Part shown: piece by piece, positions 42,567 to 51,306 of the stretch
How positions within the stretch are numbered: the first letter of the stretch is position 1
Layout of the letters: every line of letters begins with the position of its first letter
DNA from: Streptomyces lincolnensis
GTDB lineage: Bacteria; Actinomycetota; Actinomycetes; Streptomycetales; Streptomycetaceae
Reading direction: 5' to 3'
DNA length: 64,000 bases
Assembly: GCF_001685355.1 (NCBI RefSeq)
Contig: NZ_CP016438.1
Location: forward strand, 1,302,001-1,366,000
The notes under the pieces: model-generated
Seen by the model: only the letters and a program-made list of their open reading frames with translations
Databases searched by the model: none
Told to the model about the DNA's origin: nothing
Made by a program: the position numbers and the translations under genes

Positions 42567-43469
42567 TCACATACGGCTGTTCCGGGCCAGGACCTCACGG
42601 GACGCCACCGCCATCGCCTCGTCGACCATACGGCCCTCGAAGCGCACCGCCCCCGCCCCCTCGGCCTGGGCCCGCTCCACGGCGGCGATCAGCCGTTGGT
42701 GGCGGGCGAGTTCGTCCGGACCGGGGGTGAACACCCCGTTGACGACCGGGACATGGGACGGGTGGATAACCGCCATGCCCTCGTAGCCCAGGGCCCGGTT
42801 GTCGGCGGCGAAGCTCTCCAGTCCCGCCAGGTCGGGGAGGTCGGCCCACAGCCCGGCCACCGGGTGGGGGCAGCCCGCGGCGCGGGCGTCGAGCAGGACA
42901 CGGGCGCGCAGGTCGCGGGTCTCGGTGCCGTCGGGGCTCCACCGGTAGCCCACGGCCCGCTCGACGTCGCCGCCCGGTGCGGTCAGCGCGCCGAGGTGGG
43001 CGACGCGGGCCGCGGCCCGCCCGATGTCGTACGCCTCGCGCAGGGCCCGTGCCGTCTCCAGCAGCGGCAGCAGGGCGACGTACCCCTGGGGCAGGCCCTG
43101 TTGGTGTTCGCACCAGGACAGCAGCCGGTCGGCGAGCCGTATGTCGTCGGCGCACGAGACCTTGGGCAGGACGACGCCGTAGAGGCCGGGCCCGGCGACG
43201 GCGCGCAGGTCGTCGGCGCCACGCCAACCGGCCTCGGGAGTCAGCGGGTTGACGCGGACGAGCAGCCGCATCGAGCCGCGCCAGGAGGCGAGGGCCTGCG
43301 TCACCTCGTCCCGTGCCGCCTCCTTGGCGTCCTCCGGCACGGCGTCCTCCAGGTCGAGGACGGCCGCGTCGGCTCCCGCCGCCTCTGCCTTGGGCAGCCA
43401 GTCGGTCCGATTGCCGGGGACGAACAGCAGGGAGCGCAAAGGGATACGACGGGACGGCTCAGATGACAC
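42567..43469 (-). CDS. HpcH/HpaI aldolase / citrate-lyase-beta-like CoA lyase
   Basis: 300 residues from GTG 43469, with GGAGGAC upstream and overlapping the CoA-transferase end by 11 bases. CitE-type barrel: SLLFVPGNRTDWLPKA, catalytic Arg and Glu in AAVLDLEDAVPEDAK, RVNP in LLVRVNPLTPEAG, PKV in VVLPKVSCADD, and GMAVIHPSHVP. Such enzymes cleave malyl-, citramalyl- or citryl-CoA to acetyl-CoA or pyruvate plus an oxo acid. With the CoA-transferase it forms a CoA-activation-then-cleavage pair. Confidence 0.93.
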   Translation of the reverse strand: MSSEPSRRIPLRSLLFVPGNRTDWLPKAEAAGADAAVLDLEDAVPEDAKEAARDEVTQALASWRGSMRLLVRVNPLTPEAGWRGADDLRAVAGPGLYGVVLPKVSCADDIRLADRLLSWCEHQQGLPQGYVALLPLLETARALREAYDIGRAAARVAHLGALTAPGGDVERAVGYRWSPDGTETRDLRARVLLDARAAGCPHPVAGLWADLPDLAGLESFAADNRALGYEGMAVIHPSHVPVVNGVFTPGPDELARHQRLIAAVERAQAEGAGAVRFEGRMVDEAMAVASREVLARNSRM

Positions 43470-44670
43470 CGAGGTCCTCCAGCTTCGCGCGCCGGCCGGC
43501 GTCGATGCCCAGCCAGTCGCCGTAGACGAGGTCGTTGTCGGCGCCGAGGGCCGGGCCCGTGCGCCACACCGCGCCGGGGACGCGGCGGAAGTGCGGCAGG
43601 ACCGCCTGCATCCGAACCGGGCCGAGGTCGGGGTCGTCGACGGTGACGATGTCCTCGCGCTCGGCGTAGACCGGGTCGGCGGCGATGTCGGCGGCGTCGA
43701 AGACTCGGGAGGCGACCACCTCGGCGTCCTCGAAGGCCGACAGGCACTCCACTGATGTGCGCTCCGCGATCCAGGTACGCAGGCCCTCGTCCAGGCGCTC
43801 CCGCCCGGCGTGCTGCTGGTCCACGGTGGCGAACTCCTCCTCCGGCAGCCCCAGCAGCCGGGCCACGTTCTGGACCGAGCGCCGGGTGGCGGAGGTGACG
43901 GTGAGCCAGTCGTCGTCGCGGGTGCGGTAGGTGTTGATGACGGCGGCCGGGGCGACGGCGAGCTGGTTGCCCGCCCGCTGCGGTGCCGTACCGAGCTGGT
44001 CGTGTGTGATCACCTGCCACTCGACCAGCCGGAACAGCGGCTCGAAGAGGGCGAGGTCGATCCACTCGCCGTCGAAGGCGGGGTCGGTGTGGCGGCGGTG
44101 CAGGGCGGCGAGGACGGCGTAGGCGCCCATCAGGCCGGTGACGGCGTCGCCGTGCGAGAACCCGGTGTGCACGGGCGGCCCGTCCGGGAAGCCGGTCAGG
44201 TGGACCACCCCGCTGCGGGCCTCGCCCATCTTGCCGAAGCCGGGCGCGTCGGCCCGCGAGGAGGTGGCGCCGAAGCCGGAGATCTGGAGCAGTACCGCCC
44301 GCGGGTTGAGGGCGTGCACGGCCTCCCAGTCCAGCCCCCAGGAGCGCAGTCGGCCCGCCCGCAGGGTCACGATCACCACGTCCGCCCAGGCGACCAGGCG
44401 GTGGGCGACCTCCCGGCCCTCCTCGTGGTGCAGGTCCAGCGTCACGGACCGCTTGTTGCGGCCCGCGACCTTGAACCACAGGGGTACGCCGTCGCGCTTC
44501 GGCCCCATCGCGCGGGCCGCGTCTCCGGTACCGGGCGGCTCCACGTGCACCACATCGGCGCCCTGGTCGGCGAGGAGTGATCCGGCGAGCGGTCCGGCCA
44601 CCACATGGGCGAACTCCACCACCCTGAGGCCCGTCAACTGCCCCTGTCGCACACTGCTGCGGTCGTCCAT
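43459..44670 (-). CDS. CaiB/BaiF family III CoA-transferase
   Basis: 403 residues. LRVVEFAHVVAGPLAGSLLADQGADVVHVEPP at the start is diagnostic of family III CoA-transferases; the catalytic Asp is expected in the GFGKMGEARSG region, where the sequence reads GFGKMGEA, with an Asp three residues earlier, so its position needs alignment. WFKVAGRNKRSVTLDL and SHGDAVTGLMGAYAVLAAL are also typical. It would move CoA from a donor to a free carboxylic acid. Operon with the CoA lyase. Confidence 0.93.
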   Translation of the reverse strand: MDDRSSVRQGQLTGLRVVEFAHVVAGPLAGSLLADQGADVVHVEPPGTGDAARAMGPKRDGVPLWFKVAGRNKRSVTLDLHHEEGREVAHRLVAWADVVIVTLRAGRLRSWGLDWEAVHALNPRAVLLQISGFGATSSRADAPGFGKMGEARSGVVHLTGFPDGPPVHTGFSHGDAVTGLMGAYAVLAALHRRHTDPAFDGEWIDLALFEPLFRLVEWQVITHDQLGTAPQRAGNQLAVAPAAVINTYRTRDDDWLTVTSATRRSVQNVARLLGLPEEEFATVDQQHAGRERLDEGLRTWIAERTSVECLSAFEDAEVVASRVFDAADIAADPVYAEREDIVTVDDPDLGPVRMQAVLPHFRRVPGAVWRTGPALGADNDLVYGDWLGIDAGRRAKLEDLGVI

Positions 44671-44726
44671 GCCGTCCAGGCTGCGGGTCGGCTCGTATGC
44701 CCGTCCAGCAAGGAAAAGCGATCAAT

Positions 44727-45689
44727 TCATGCGGATACCGCATGAGACGGCTCCGTCGTCCCGTCCTCCCAGGACACCCCGTCCGGCAACTCGTACGACG
44801 ACGTCCTGAACTCCTCCAGTTGCTCCAGGAAGCCGCGCGCCCCGGGCGGCGGCGTCCGCCGGACGGGCAGGACGACGTACAGCCGCCGTTCGACGACCGG
44901 TGACACGAGCGGGCGCCGCACCCACCGGCCGGGCGGCACCAGCGGATGCACCAGGCCGGGCATGGCGGACACGCCGAGTCCGGCGGCGACCAGTCCGCCG
45001 ACCGTGGCCACGTTGCCCGCCTCGGCCGCCGGATGTGTCTCGACGCCGGCCTGTGCGAAGGCCGCGTCGGTGATGCGGCGCACGCTGGAGTCGGCGCCCA
45101 CGGCGAGGAAGGGCTCGCGGCCCAGCTCCTGCCAGGTCACCTGCTCCCGCTCGGCCAGCGGGTGCCCTTCGGGCAGGACGGCGTCGAAGCGGTCGCGGAC
45201 CAGGGGGCGCAGGTCGAGGCCGCGGGTGCGGGGCCGGGCCACGGTCGTGATCGCGAAGTCCACGTCGCCGTCCACCACCCGTGCCAGCGCGGCGCGTTCG
45301 AGGCCGTCGAGGATCCGCACGGTCACCTCGGGGCGGCGGTCCCGGAAGGCCGAGATGACCGGCGGCAGCAGGACCGCGGCGAGCGAGGGCAGGGTCGCCA
45401 GGGCCACCGTGCCCCGCTCGCCGGCCACATAGCGGCCGAGCTGGGCGATGCCCGCCCGGTGCGTGGCCAGGATCTGGTCGGCGATGCGCAGCGCCTCCGC
45501 GCCGGCCGGGGTGAGCTGCACGTTGCGGGTGTCGCGCTCCAACAGCCGCATGCCCAGGGTGCGTTCGAGTTCGGCGACGGCCCGGCTGAGCGAGGACTGG
45601 GACACGTGCATCTCGGCGGCGGCGGCCGTGAAGCTCACGGCGCGGGCGACGGCGGCGTAGGCGGTGAGCTGGCGCAGGGTGACGTCCAT
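44727..45689 (-). CDS. LysR-family regulator
   Basis: 320 residues. N-terminal HTH MDVTLRQLTAYAAVARAVSF, HVSQSSLSRAVAELERTLGM; effector domain 90-300 with ATLPSLAAVLLPPVISAF and VGGLVAAGLGVSAMPGL. It stands between the CoA-transferase operon (57 bases downstream, same strand) and the divergent CitMHS carrier, and very likely activates both in response to the transported carboxylate. The inverted repeat at 45737-45758 is its candidate site. Confidence 0.94.
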   Translation of the reverse strand: MDVTLRQLTAYAAVARAVSFTAAAAEMHVSQSSLSRAVAELERTLGMRLLERDTRNVQLTPAGAEALRIADQILATHRAGIAQLGRYVAGERGTVALATLPSLAAVLLPPVISAFRDRRPEVTVRILDGLERAALARVVDGDVDFAITTVARPRTRGLDLRPLVRDRFDAVLPEGHPLAEREQVTWQELGREPFLAVGADSSVRRITDAAFAQAGVETHPAAEAGNVATVGGLVAAGLGVSAMPGLVHPLVPPGRWVRRPLVSPVVERRLYVVLPVRRTPPPGARGFLEQLEEFRTSSYELPDGVSWEDGTTEPSHAVSA

Positions 45690-45736
45690 GGTGCGCGAGC
45701 GTAGGCGCGCGGGTCATTCGGGGGAACTGTTGCGCC

Positions 45737-45758
45737 AAACGCATGGACAGATGCGTGT
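45737..45758. promoter_or_regulatory. Inverted repeat between LysR and CitMHS genes
   Basis: AAACGCAT (45737-45744), 6 bases, ATGCGTGT (45751-45758): seven of eight arm bases pair. Location 48-69 bases upstream of the LysR start fits a LysR activation site. Confidence 0.5.
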
Positions 45759-45834
45759 TCGATGCTGGACGCGGATCTTTCCCCGCTCGGACACTCGTCG
45801 GCAACACCGGCCGGACGAGGAAGTGGGCGGGATC

Positions 45835-47148
45835 ATGCTGGCGGCACTCGGCTTCTGCACCATCGGCGCGTTTTTGCTGCTCACCATGACCAAACGGGTG
45901 TCGGTCCTGGTGGCCCTGGTGCTGCTGCCGGTGGTCGCCGCGCTCGTCGGCGGGCACGGGGACGACATCGGGCCGATGGCCCTGGACGGCCTGACCAAGG
46001 TCGCGCCCACCGGCATCATGATCGCGTTCGCGGTCCTGTACTTCAGCCTGATGATCGACGCCGGTCTCTTCGAACCGCTGATCCGCGCGATCCTGCGCGC
46101 GGCCCAGGGGGACCCGGTGCGCATCGCGGTCGGCACCGCGGTGCTGACGATCTGCGTCGCCCTCGACGGGGACGGCGCGTCCACGTTCCTCATCACCGTC
46201 TCCGCGCTGCTGCCCGTCTACCGGCGCCTCGGCATGAGCCGTCTGGTGCTCGCCGGGATCGTCGCCCTCGGCGCGGGCCTGATGAACCTGGTGCCGTGGG
46301 GCGGCCCGACCGCGCGGGCGGCCGCCGCGCTCAAGCTCGACACCTCCGACATCATCACCCCGCTGCTCCCGGCCCTGGGGGCGGGCATCGTGTGGGTGCT
46401 GCTGGCCGCCTACCTCATCGGCCGCCGCGAGCGCACCCGTCTGGGCAACCTGGCACCCGAGGAGCGCGCCGAAGCGACGGCGGCCGTCGGCGACGGGCCC
46501 GGCACTCCCCGGGTGACGGCCACTCCCCCGCGCGCCCTGGCGGTCTTCAACCTGCTGCTCACCGTGGCCCTGCTGGTCTGCCTGGTGCTGGAGACCATGC
46601 CGCTGCCCGTGCTGTTCGTGGTCGCCTTCGTGATCGCGCTGCTCGTCAACCACCCGCGCTGGGAGGACCAGCAGGCGCTGCTGGAGAAGCACAGCAAGAG
46701 CGTGGTCCTGGTCACCGCCATGATCTTCGCGGCCGGTGTGTTCACCGGCGTCCTCACCGGCACCGGCATGATCGGGCAGATGGCCGAGGCCATGGTGGAG
46801 GTCCTGCCGGACAGCGTCGGCGGGCACCTGCCGGTCATCGTCGCCGTCACGAGCATGCCGCTCAGCCTCGTCTTCACTCCGGACGCCTACTACTTCGGCG
46901 TCCTGCCCGTCCTGGCCGGCACCGCCGAGGCCTTCGGCACCGGCCACGCGGAGATCGCCCGCGCCGCCGTCCTCGGCCAGATGACCACCGGCTTCCCGCT
47001 CAGCCCGCTCACCGCCGCCACCTTCATCCTCATCGGCCTGACCGGCGTACAACTCGGCGAGCACCAACGGTTCATCTTCCGCTGGGCGTTCGGCACGACG
47101 CTGGTGATGACGGCGACGGCCCTGGCGACCGGCGCCCTTCCCCTGTGA
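45835..47148 (+). CDS. CitMHS-family metal-citrate type carrier
   Basis: 437 residues, about 11-12 membrane helices. Family features: MLAALGFCTIGAFLLLTMTK, LTKVAPTGIMIAFAVLYFSL, ALDGDGASTFLITVSALLPV, and FTPDAYYFGVLPVLAGTAEA. CitMHS carriers import citrate or related acids as Mg2+ or Ca2+ complexes with protons. It diverges from the LysR gene. With the CoA-transferase and lyase it makes a self-contained uptake and breakdown module; the true substrate may not be citrate. Confidence 0.94.
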   Translation: MLAALGFCTIGAFLLLTMTKRVSVLVALVLLPVVAALVGGHGDDIGPMALDGLTKVAPTGIMIAFAVLYFSLMIDAGLFEPLIRAILRAAQGDPVRIAVGTAVLTICVALDGDGASTFLITVSALLPVYRRLGMSRLVLAGIVALGAGLMNLVPWGGPTARAAAALKLDTSDIITPLLPALGAGIVWVLLAAYLIGRRERTRLGNLAPEERAEATAAVGDGPGTPRVTATPPRALAVFNLLLTVALLVCLVLETMPLPVLFVVAFVIALLVNHPRWEDQQALLEKHSKSVVLVTAMIFAAGVFTGVLTGTGMIGQMAEAMVEVLPDSVGGHLPVIVAVTSMPLSLVFTPDAYYFGVLPVLAGTAEAFGTGHAEIARAAVLGQMTTGFPLSPLTAATFILIGLTGVQLGEHQRFIFRWAFGTTLVMTATALATGALPL

Positions 47149-47301
47149 CGGCACGCCAGCAGGGGCTCCGCCTTCTTCGGCACCCTGCGCGAACTGGACT
47201 TCGACGGCGTGGCCACCGCCTGCGTCTTCGCCTGGGAGGAACGCGCGCGCGAGTCCTCGGCCTTCATGCTCGACCGCATCACGAAGGAACTCGCCTCCTG
47301 A
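47149..47301 (+). pseudogene. C-terminal scrap of a sugar isomerase/epimerase gene
   Basis: Directly after the CitMHS stop, in the same frame, the sequence reads [20 protein letters not shown], then [20 protein letters not shown] and ELAS before TGA 47299-47301. This is the C-terminus of an AP-endonuclease-2-type (IolE/hydroxypyruvate isomerase-like) TIM barrel; the other 200-plus residues are absent. A deletion joined it to the carrier gene. Confidence 0.65.
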
Positions 47302-47403
47302 GGAGCCCGCCTCTGGAAAACCACCACGCACCAGGGCGGTGATGTGACCGGTGCCACCCCGGACGCTCCCCTTGGAGCCCACTCCATCCGGCACACTCCC
47401 CCC

Positions 47404-48138
47404 ATGGAGACTGCCGAGTTCATGTCGATCCTGGAGCGGGAGGGCCGGCTGCTGGTGGCGGCCGCCGAGGAGGCCGGTACCGGGGCGAAGGTGCCGACGT
47501 GTCCGGGGTGGCAGGTGACGGATCTGCTGCGGCACACGGGGGCGGTGCACCGTTGGGCGGCCGGATTCGTCGCCGAGGGGCACGGCACCGGACGCCCCAT
47601 GGACGAGCCGCCCGGCCTCGACGGGGCCGAGCTGCTCGACTGGTACCGGGAGGCACACGTTCACCTCGTCGGCACCCTGCGCGGCGCGCCGGCCGATGTC
47701 GCGTGCTGGTACTTCCTGCCGGCGCCGTCGCCGCTGGCGTTCTGGGCGCGGCGGCAGGCCCACGAGACGGCCGTGCACCGGTTCGACGCGGAGGCGGCCA
47801 GGGGCGGCGCGCCGAGCGGAATCGCCGGGGACTTCGCGGCGGACGGTGTCGACGAGCTGCTGCGGGGCTTCCACGCTCGCGCGAAGAGCAGGGTACGCAG
47901 CGCGGAGCCGAAGGTGCTGCGGGTGCGGGCGACGGACGTCGACGGTGCCGTGTGGACCGTACGGCTGACGCAGGAGCCGCCCGCCGCCGAGCGGGGCGAG
48001 ACCGGGGACGCCGACTGTGAAGTGACCGGTCCCGCCTCGCAGTTGTATCTGTCCCTGTGGAACCGGGTGCCCTTCCCGGCGGTCAGCGGGGACCTGTCCG
48101 TCGCCGAGCTGTGGCGCGAGACCTCCGGGGTGGGCTGA
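47404..48138 (+). CDS. Mycothiol-dependent maleylpyruvate isomerase (DinB-like) family protein
   Basis: 244 residues from ATG 47404 (METAEFMSILEREGRLLVAA). N-terminal DinB/MDMPI four-helix bundle with CPGWQVTDLLRHTGAVHRW and FWARRQAHETAVHRFDAEAA, whose His/Glu residues would bind zinc; C-terminal SCP2-like domain (WTVRLTQEPP ... GPASQLYLSLWNR). Members use mycothiol; most have no proven reaction. A GTG at 47344 with AGGGCGG upstream would add 20 residues. Confidence 0.88.
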   Translation: METAEFMSILEREGRLLVAAAEEAGTGAKVPTCPGWQVTDLLRHTGAVHRWAAGFVAEGHGTGRPMDEPPGLDGAELLDWYREAHVHLVGTLRGAPADVACWYFLPAPSPLAFWARRQAHETAVHRFDAEAARGGAPSGIAGDFAADGVDELLRGFHARAKSRVRSAEPKVLRVRATDVDGAVWTVRLTQEPPAAERGETGDADCEVTGPASQLYLSLWNRVPFPAVSGDLSVAELWRETSGVG

Positions 48139-48162
48139 GCTCGACGTTCATGCCCACCTGGC

Positions 48163-48486
48163 TCAGTCGGGCGGTGGTGGAGACGCGGAATGCTGCTCGG
48201 CTCTGGTGACACGCTCCTCGAGGGCCCGGATGCGGTCGTAGAGATCGACCAGGGTCTCGCCGTTCGCCACCACGCCGGGGCGCTGCCGGTGTCTGCGCAC
48301 GAACTCCTCCCGGCTCTCCTGCGGCGACTGCTGGAATCCGGTCGCGGCGACGGCGCCCGGTGCCGTCGCCGACCTGACCTCGTCCCGCCCGACCGATACC
48401 TTTTGCAGCCTCATTACGGCAATCCCACCGAGCACGATCACCACGAGAGCGGCGACGGGTATCAGCAACGCCCAGCTGGCCGACAT
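48163..48486 (-). CDS. Small membrane-anchored coiled-coil protein
   Basis: 107 residues with GGGAG before ATG 48486. One N-terminal helix MSASWALLIPVAALVVIVLG, then a hydrophilic stretch and a heptad-like end NGETLVDLYDRIRALEERVT. It would sit in the membrane with its tail inside. No family recognised. The end points toward the mycothiol protein gene (convergent). Confidence 0.8.
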   Translation of the reverse strand: MSASWALLIPVAALVVIVLGGIAVMRLQKVSVGRDEVRSATAPGAVAATGFQQSPQESREEFVRRHRQRPGVVANGETLVDLYDRIRALEERVTRAEQHSASPPPPD

Positions 48487-48565
48487 GACAACTCCCTGGT
48501 CCCTGGCAGTGGATCGGACGCTACCGGTCCGCTGAGTGGCGCCGTCCGGCCTTTATGATCTCGCG

Positions 48566-48934
48566 GTGAAGACCTGGACGGAACGCCCTGCCAAGACCGA
48601 CGTCGAAGAGGTCGTCCGCCGGTACTTCAGCCTGCTCCGCGCGGGGAACATCCCTGAGGCCGAACGCCTCGTCGATCATCCACCGGTCCGGCATGTCCTC
48701 AAGTCGCTCTGGACCGGCTCGGCCGGAGCGAGCGCCGACGCGGACGCCACCTGGGAGCGGGGCCTGTCCTGGCTCGGCGAGCTCGATCTCGGGGACTTCA
48801 ACTGGGGCCACACCGGCAACGGTTTCTACGTCGAGGTCACCTACCGCACGCAGGTGATCGAGGTGTCCTTGGGCTTCTGGATCAAGCCGACCGACGCCGG
48901 CTGGGTCGTCGCGGGACCGTCCACACTCTGGTAG
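48566..48934 (+). CDS. SnoaL/NTF2-like small protein
   Basis: 122 residues from GTG 48566: VEEVVRRYFSLLRAGNIPEA, then a beta-sheet part with FYVEVTYRTQVIEVSLGFWI and GWVVAGPSTLW. Helix-then-sheet order, length and the internal WLGELDLGDFNWGHTGNG suit an NTF2/SnoaL-like cone fold (inference). TATGAT at 48554-48559 would place the transcription start at the GTG itself, so the message is probably leaderless. Function unknown. Confidence 0.75.
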   Translation: MKTWTERPAKTDVEEVVRRYFSLLRAGNIPEAERLVDHPPVRHVLKSLWTGSAGASADADATWERGLSWLGELDLGDFNWGHTGNGFYVEVTYRTQVIEVSLGFWIKPTDAGWVVAGPSTLW

Positions 48935-48974
48935 GACCACGAACGACAAGAACCCAGGCCGAAAGTGCCCGACC

Positions 48975-49364
48975 TCAACCCGACGCCAGCATCCGCGTCA
49001 ACACCGCGCGCTGTACCGGCAGCACATCGCCATGCAGCGCGCGCCCCTTCTCCGTGAGGGAGACCCGCACGCCGCGCCGGTCCTCGGGGCACATGCAGCG
49101 TTCCACGAGGCCGTCCTTCTCCAGGCGGGCGATCAGCCGGGAGAGGGCGCTCTGGCTGAGGTGGACGCGCTCGGAGATCTCCTGGACGCGGTAGGCGCAG
49201 GACTCGCCGGAGTCACCGGCCAGCACGTCCAGGACCTCGAAGTCGCTGGCACACAGGCCGTGTTGATGGAGGGCGCGGTCGAGTTCGCACTGGGTGCGCG
49301 CGTGCAGCGCCAGCATCTCCCGCCACTGTTCCGCGAGCGTCCGCTCGGCCTTCTTCGCCGCCAT
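48975..49364 (-). CDS. MarR-family transcriptional regulator
   Basis: 129 residues from ATG 49364; GTG 49373 would add three. Winged helix: AYRVQEISERVHLSQSALSR, LIARLEKDGLVERCMCPEDRRG and VRVSLTEKGRALHGDV. Dimer repressor of the divergent DHA2 exporter, through the long palindrome at 49410-49436. Two Cys in the wing (RCMCPED) could allow redox sensing (inference). Confidence 0.93.
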   Translation of the reverse strand: MAAKKAERTLAEQWREMLALHARTQCELDRALHQHGLCASDFEVLDVLAGDSGESCAYRVQEISERVHLSQSALSRLIARLEKDGLVERCMCPEDRRGVRVSLTEKGRALHGDVLPVQRAVLTRMLASG

Positions 49365-49409
49365 GGAGCGCACCGTAGCAGAGAAACGAGTTTATTGCAT
49401 CGGAATTAA

Positions 49410-49436
49410 ATGCGTTTGCATTCGATGCATACGCAT
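49410..49436. promoter_or_regulatory. 27-base MarR operator palindrome
   Basis: ATGCGT (49410-49415) and ACGCAT (49431-49436) frame an inner perfect palindrome TGCAT-TCG-ATGCA (49417-49429). It lies 15 bases before the exporter start and 46 bases from the MarR start, covering both promoters. Confidence 0.75.
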
Positions 49437-49450
49437 GTAGTGTCTCCGGC

Positions 49451-50944
49451 ATGACCTCTCCGCTCACCACCCCCGCGGACCCCTCCTCGACGGTTCGCTG
49501 GACTCCCCGGCTGTGGGGCACCCTCCTGGTGCTCTGCGCCGCGATGTTCCTGGACGCACTGGACGTGTCGATGGTCGGCGTCGCCCTGCCGTCCATCGGC
49601 TCCGACCTCGGCCTGTCCACCTCGACGCTGCAATGGATCGTCAGCGGCTACATCCTCGGCTACGGCGGCCTGTTGCTCCTCGGCGGACGGACCGCCGACC
49701 TCCTCGGCCGCCGCCAGGTCTTCCTGATCGCCCTGGGTGTCTTCGCACTGGCCTCGCTGCTCGGCGGGCTCGTCGACTCCGGACCGCTGCTGATCGCCAG
49801 CCGCTTCATCAAGGGCCTGAGCGCGGCCTTCACCGCGCCGGCGGGCCTGTCGATCATCACCACGACCTTCCCCGAGGGCCCGCTGCGCAACCGGGCCCTG
49901 TCCATCTACACCACCTGCGCCGCCACCGGCTTCTCCATGGGCCTGGTCCTGTCCGGCCTGCTCACCGAGGCCAGCTGGCGCCTGACCATGCTGCTGCCCG
50001 CACCCATCGCCCTGATCGCCCTCGTCGCCGGTCTGAAACTGCTGCCGCGCAGCGCCCGCGAGAAGAACCACAACGGCTACGACATCCCCGGCGCCGTCCT
50101 CGGCACCGCCTCGATGCTGCTGCTGGTCTTCACCGTCGTCCAGGCCCCGGAGGTCGGCTGGACCTCGGCCCGCACCCTGCTGTCCTTCCTCGCCGTGGCC
50201 GTACTGCTGACGGTGTTCGTCCTGGTCGAGCGGCGCTCGCCGGGCCCGCTGATCCGGCTCGGCGTGCTGCGCTCCGGCATCCAGATCCGCGCCCAGCTCG
50301 GCGCGATGTTCTTCTTCGGGTCGTACATCGGCTTCCAGTTCCTGGTCACCCTGTACATGCAGTCGCTGCTCGGCTAGTCGGCACTGCACACCGCACTGGC
50401 CTTCCTGCCCGCGGGCGCGCTGGTGGCGTTGTCCGCGACGAAGATGGGCTCGATCGTCGACCGGTTCGGCACCCAACGGCTGCTCCCGGTGGGCTTCGGG
50501 CTGATGGTCATCGGATACGCCCTGTTCCTGCAGGTCGACCTCGACCCTGTGTACGCCGCCGTGATCCTGCCGTCGATGCTGCTCATCGGCGCAGCCTGCG
50601 CACTGGTCTTCCCGTCGCTCAACATCCAGGCCACCAACGGCGTCGACGACCACGAGCAGGGCATGGTCTCCGGTCTGCTGAACACCTCGGTCCAGGTCGG
50701 CGGGGCGATCTTCCTGGCCATCGTGACCGCGGTGGTGACCGCGGGCGCCCCCGAGAACGCCTCCCCGCAGGCCGTCCTCGACAGCTACCGGCCCGGACTC
50801 GTCGTGGTCACCGCCGTCGCCGCCGCCGGACTGCTCATCACCCTCACGGGACTGCGTACCGCGCGCCGGCCACGGCAGTCCGTCGTGGTCGCCCGGTCCA
50901 CCACCCAGGAGGAGGAGACGGAGCGCGTACCCGTACGCGACTAG
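49451..50944 (+). pseudogene. DHA2-type MFS drug exporter interrupted by in-frame amber codon
   Basis: ATG 49451 opens a 14-helix EmrB/QacA-type exporter (MFLDALDVSMVGVALPSIGS, GGRTADLLGRRQVFLIALG, LVLSGLLTEASWRLTMLLPA). At codon 309, 50375-50377, the frame reads TAG; the same frame then continues for 188 codons as SALHTALAFLPAGALVALSA, TKMGSIVDRFGTQRLLP and ends at 50944. A TGG-to-TAG change of the normally conserved GWSALHTA Trp explains it. The N-terminal 308 residues (about eight to nine helices) would not make a transporter alone. Regulated by the divergent MarR gene. Confidence 0.88.
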
Positions 50945-50964
50945 GAGGGGACGTCTCCTGAACC

Positions 50965-51001
50965 GTGTGCCCGGCGGAGCCGCTTGCTCCGCCGGGCACA
51001 C
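50965..51001 (+). terminator. Perfect 16-bp terminator hairpin
   Basis: GTGTGCCCGGCGGAGC (50965-50980), loop of 5, GCTCCGCCGGGCACAC (50986-51001), starting 20 bases after the end of the exporter frame. No T-run, as usual in Streptomyces. Confidence 0.85.
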
Positions 51002-51018
51002 GCTGTGAGACTCGCAGG

Positions 51019-51306
51019 ATGGAGACTTACGGGGGACGGCGCAGTCAGGCCGAGCGGGACGCGATCACCGTCGAGATCGGGTACGCGCTGTTCAGCGCGC
51101 TGTTCCTGGCGGCGGTGTGCTTCGGGGCGGTGGCCGGTCCGGCGCTGCTGTTCGACCTTCCGCACACGGTGGAGCTGTTGCTGCTCCGTGTCGGCATGGT
51201 GGTGGCGCCCGTCCTCTTCGTCGCCCGGGTGATCAGCGTGCTGGTGCGCTTCCGCGAGGAGCGCGCTCAGCCCAGCCAGCCCGGCCGCACCAACCCCGAC
51301 TCATAG
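51019..51306 (+). CDS. DUF6332 small membrane protein
   Basis: 95 residues from ATG 51019, AGG one base before. GGRRSQAERDAITVEIGYAL at the start, two helices (ALFSALFLAAVCFGAVAGPAL and ELLLLRVGMVVAPVLFVARV) and a basic tail. The pattern matches the DUF6332 family I know from Streptomyces. The last 40 bases overlap the convergent response-regulator gene. Confidence 0.85.
   Translation: METYGGRRSQAERDAITVEIGYALFSALFLAAVCFGAVAGPALLFDLPHTVELLLLRVGMVVAPVLFVARVISVLVRFREERAQPSQPGRTNPDS

Noticed and set aside
44722..47874. A 1050-codon open frame on the minus strand running across the CitMHS gene
   Set aside because: Its part beyond the LysR gene is the antisense shadow of CitMHS and the mycothiol protein: no domain, extreme Arg/His/Gly content, and the plus-strand genes have clear family motifs.
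49451..50377. A short complete MFS protein of 308 residues
   Set aside because: The same frame continues with the remaining helices after one TAG, so truncation by mutation is the better reading.
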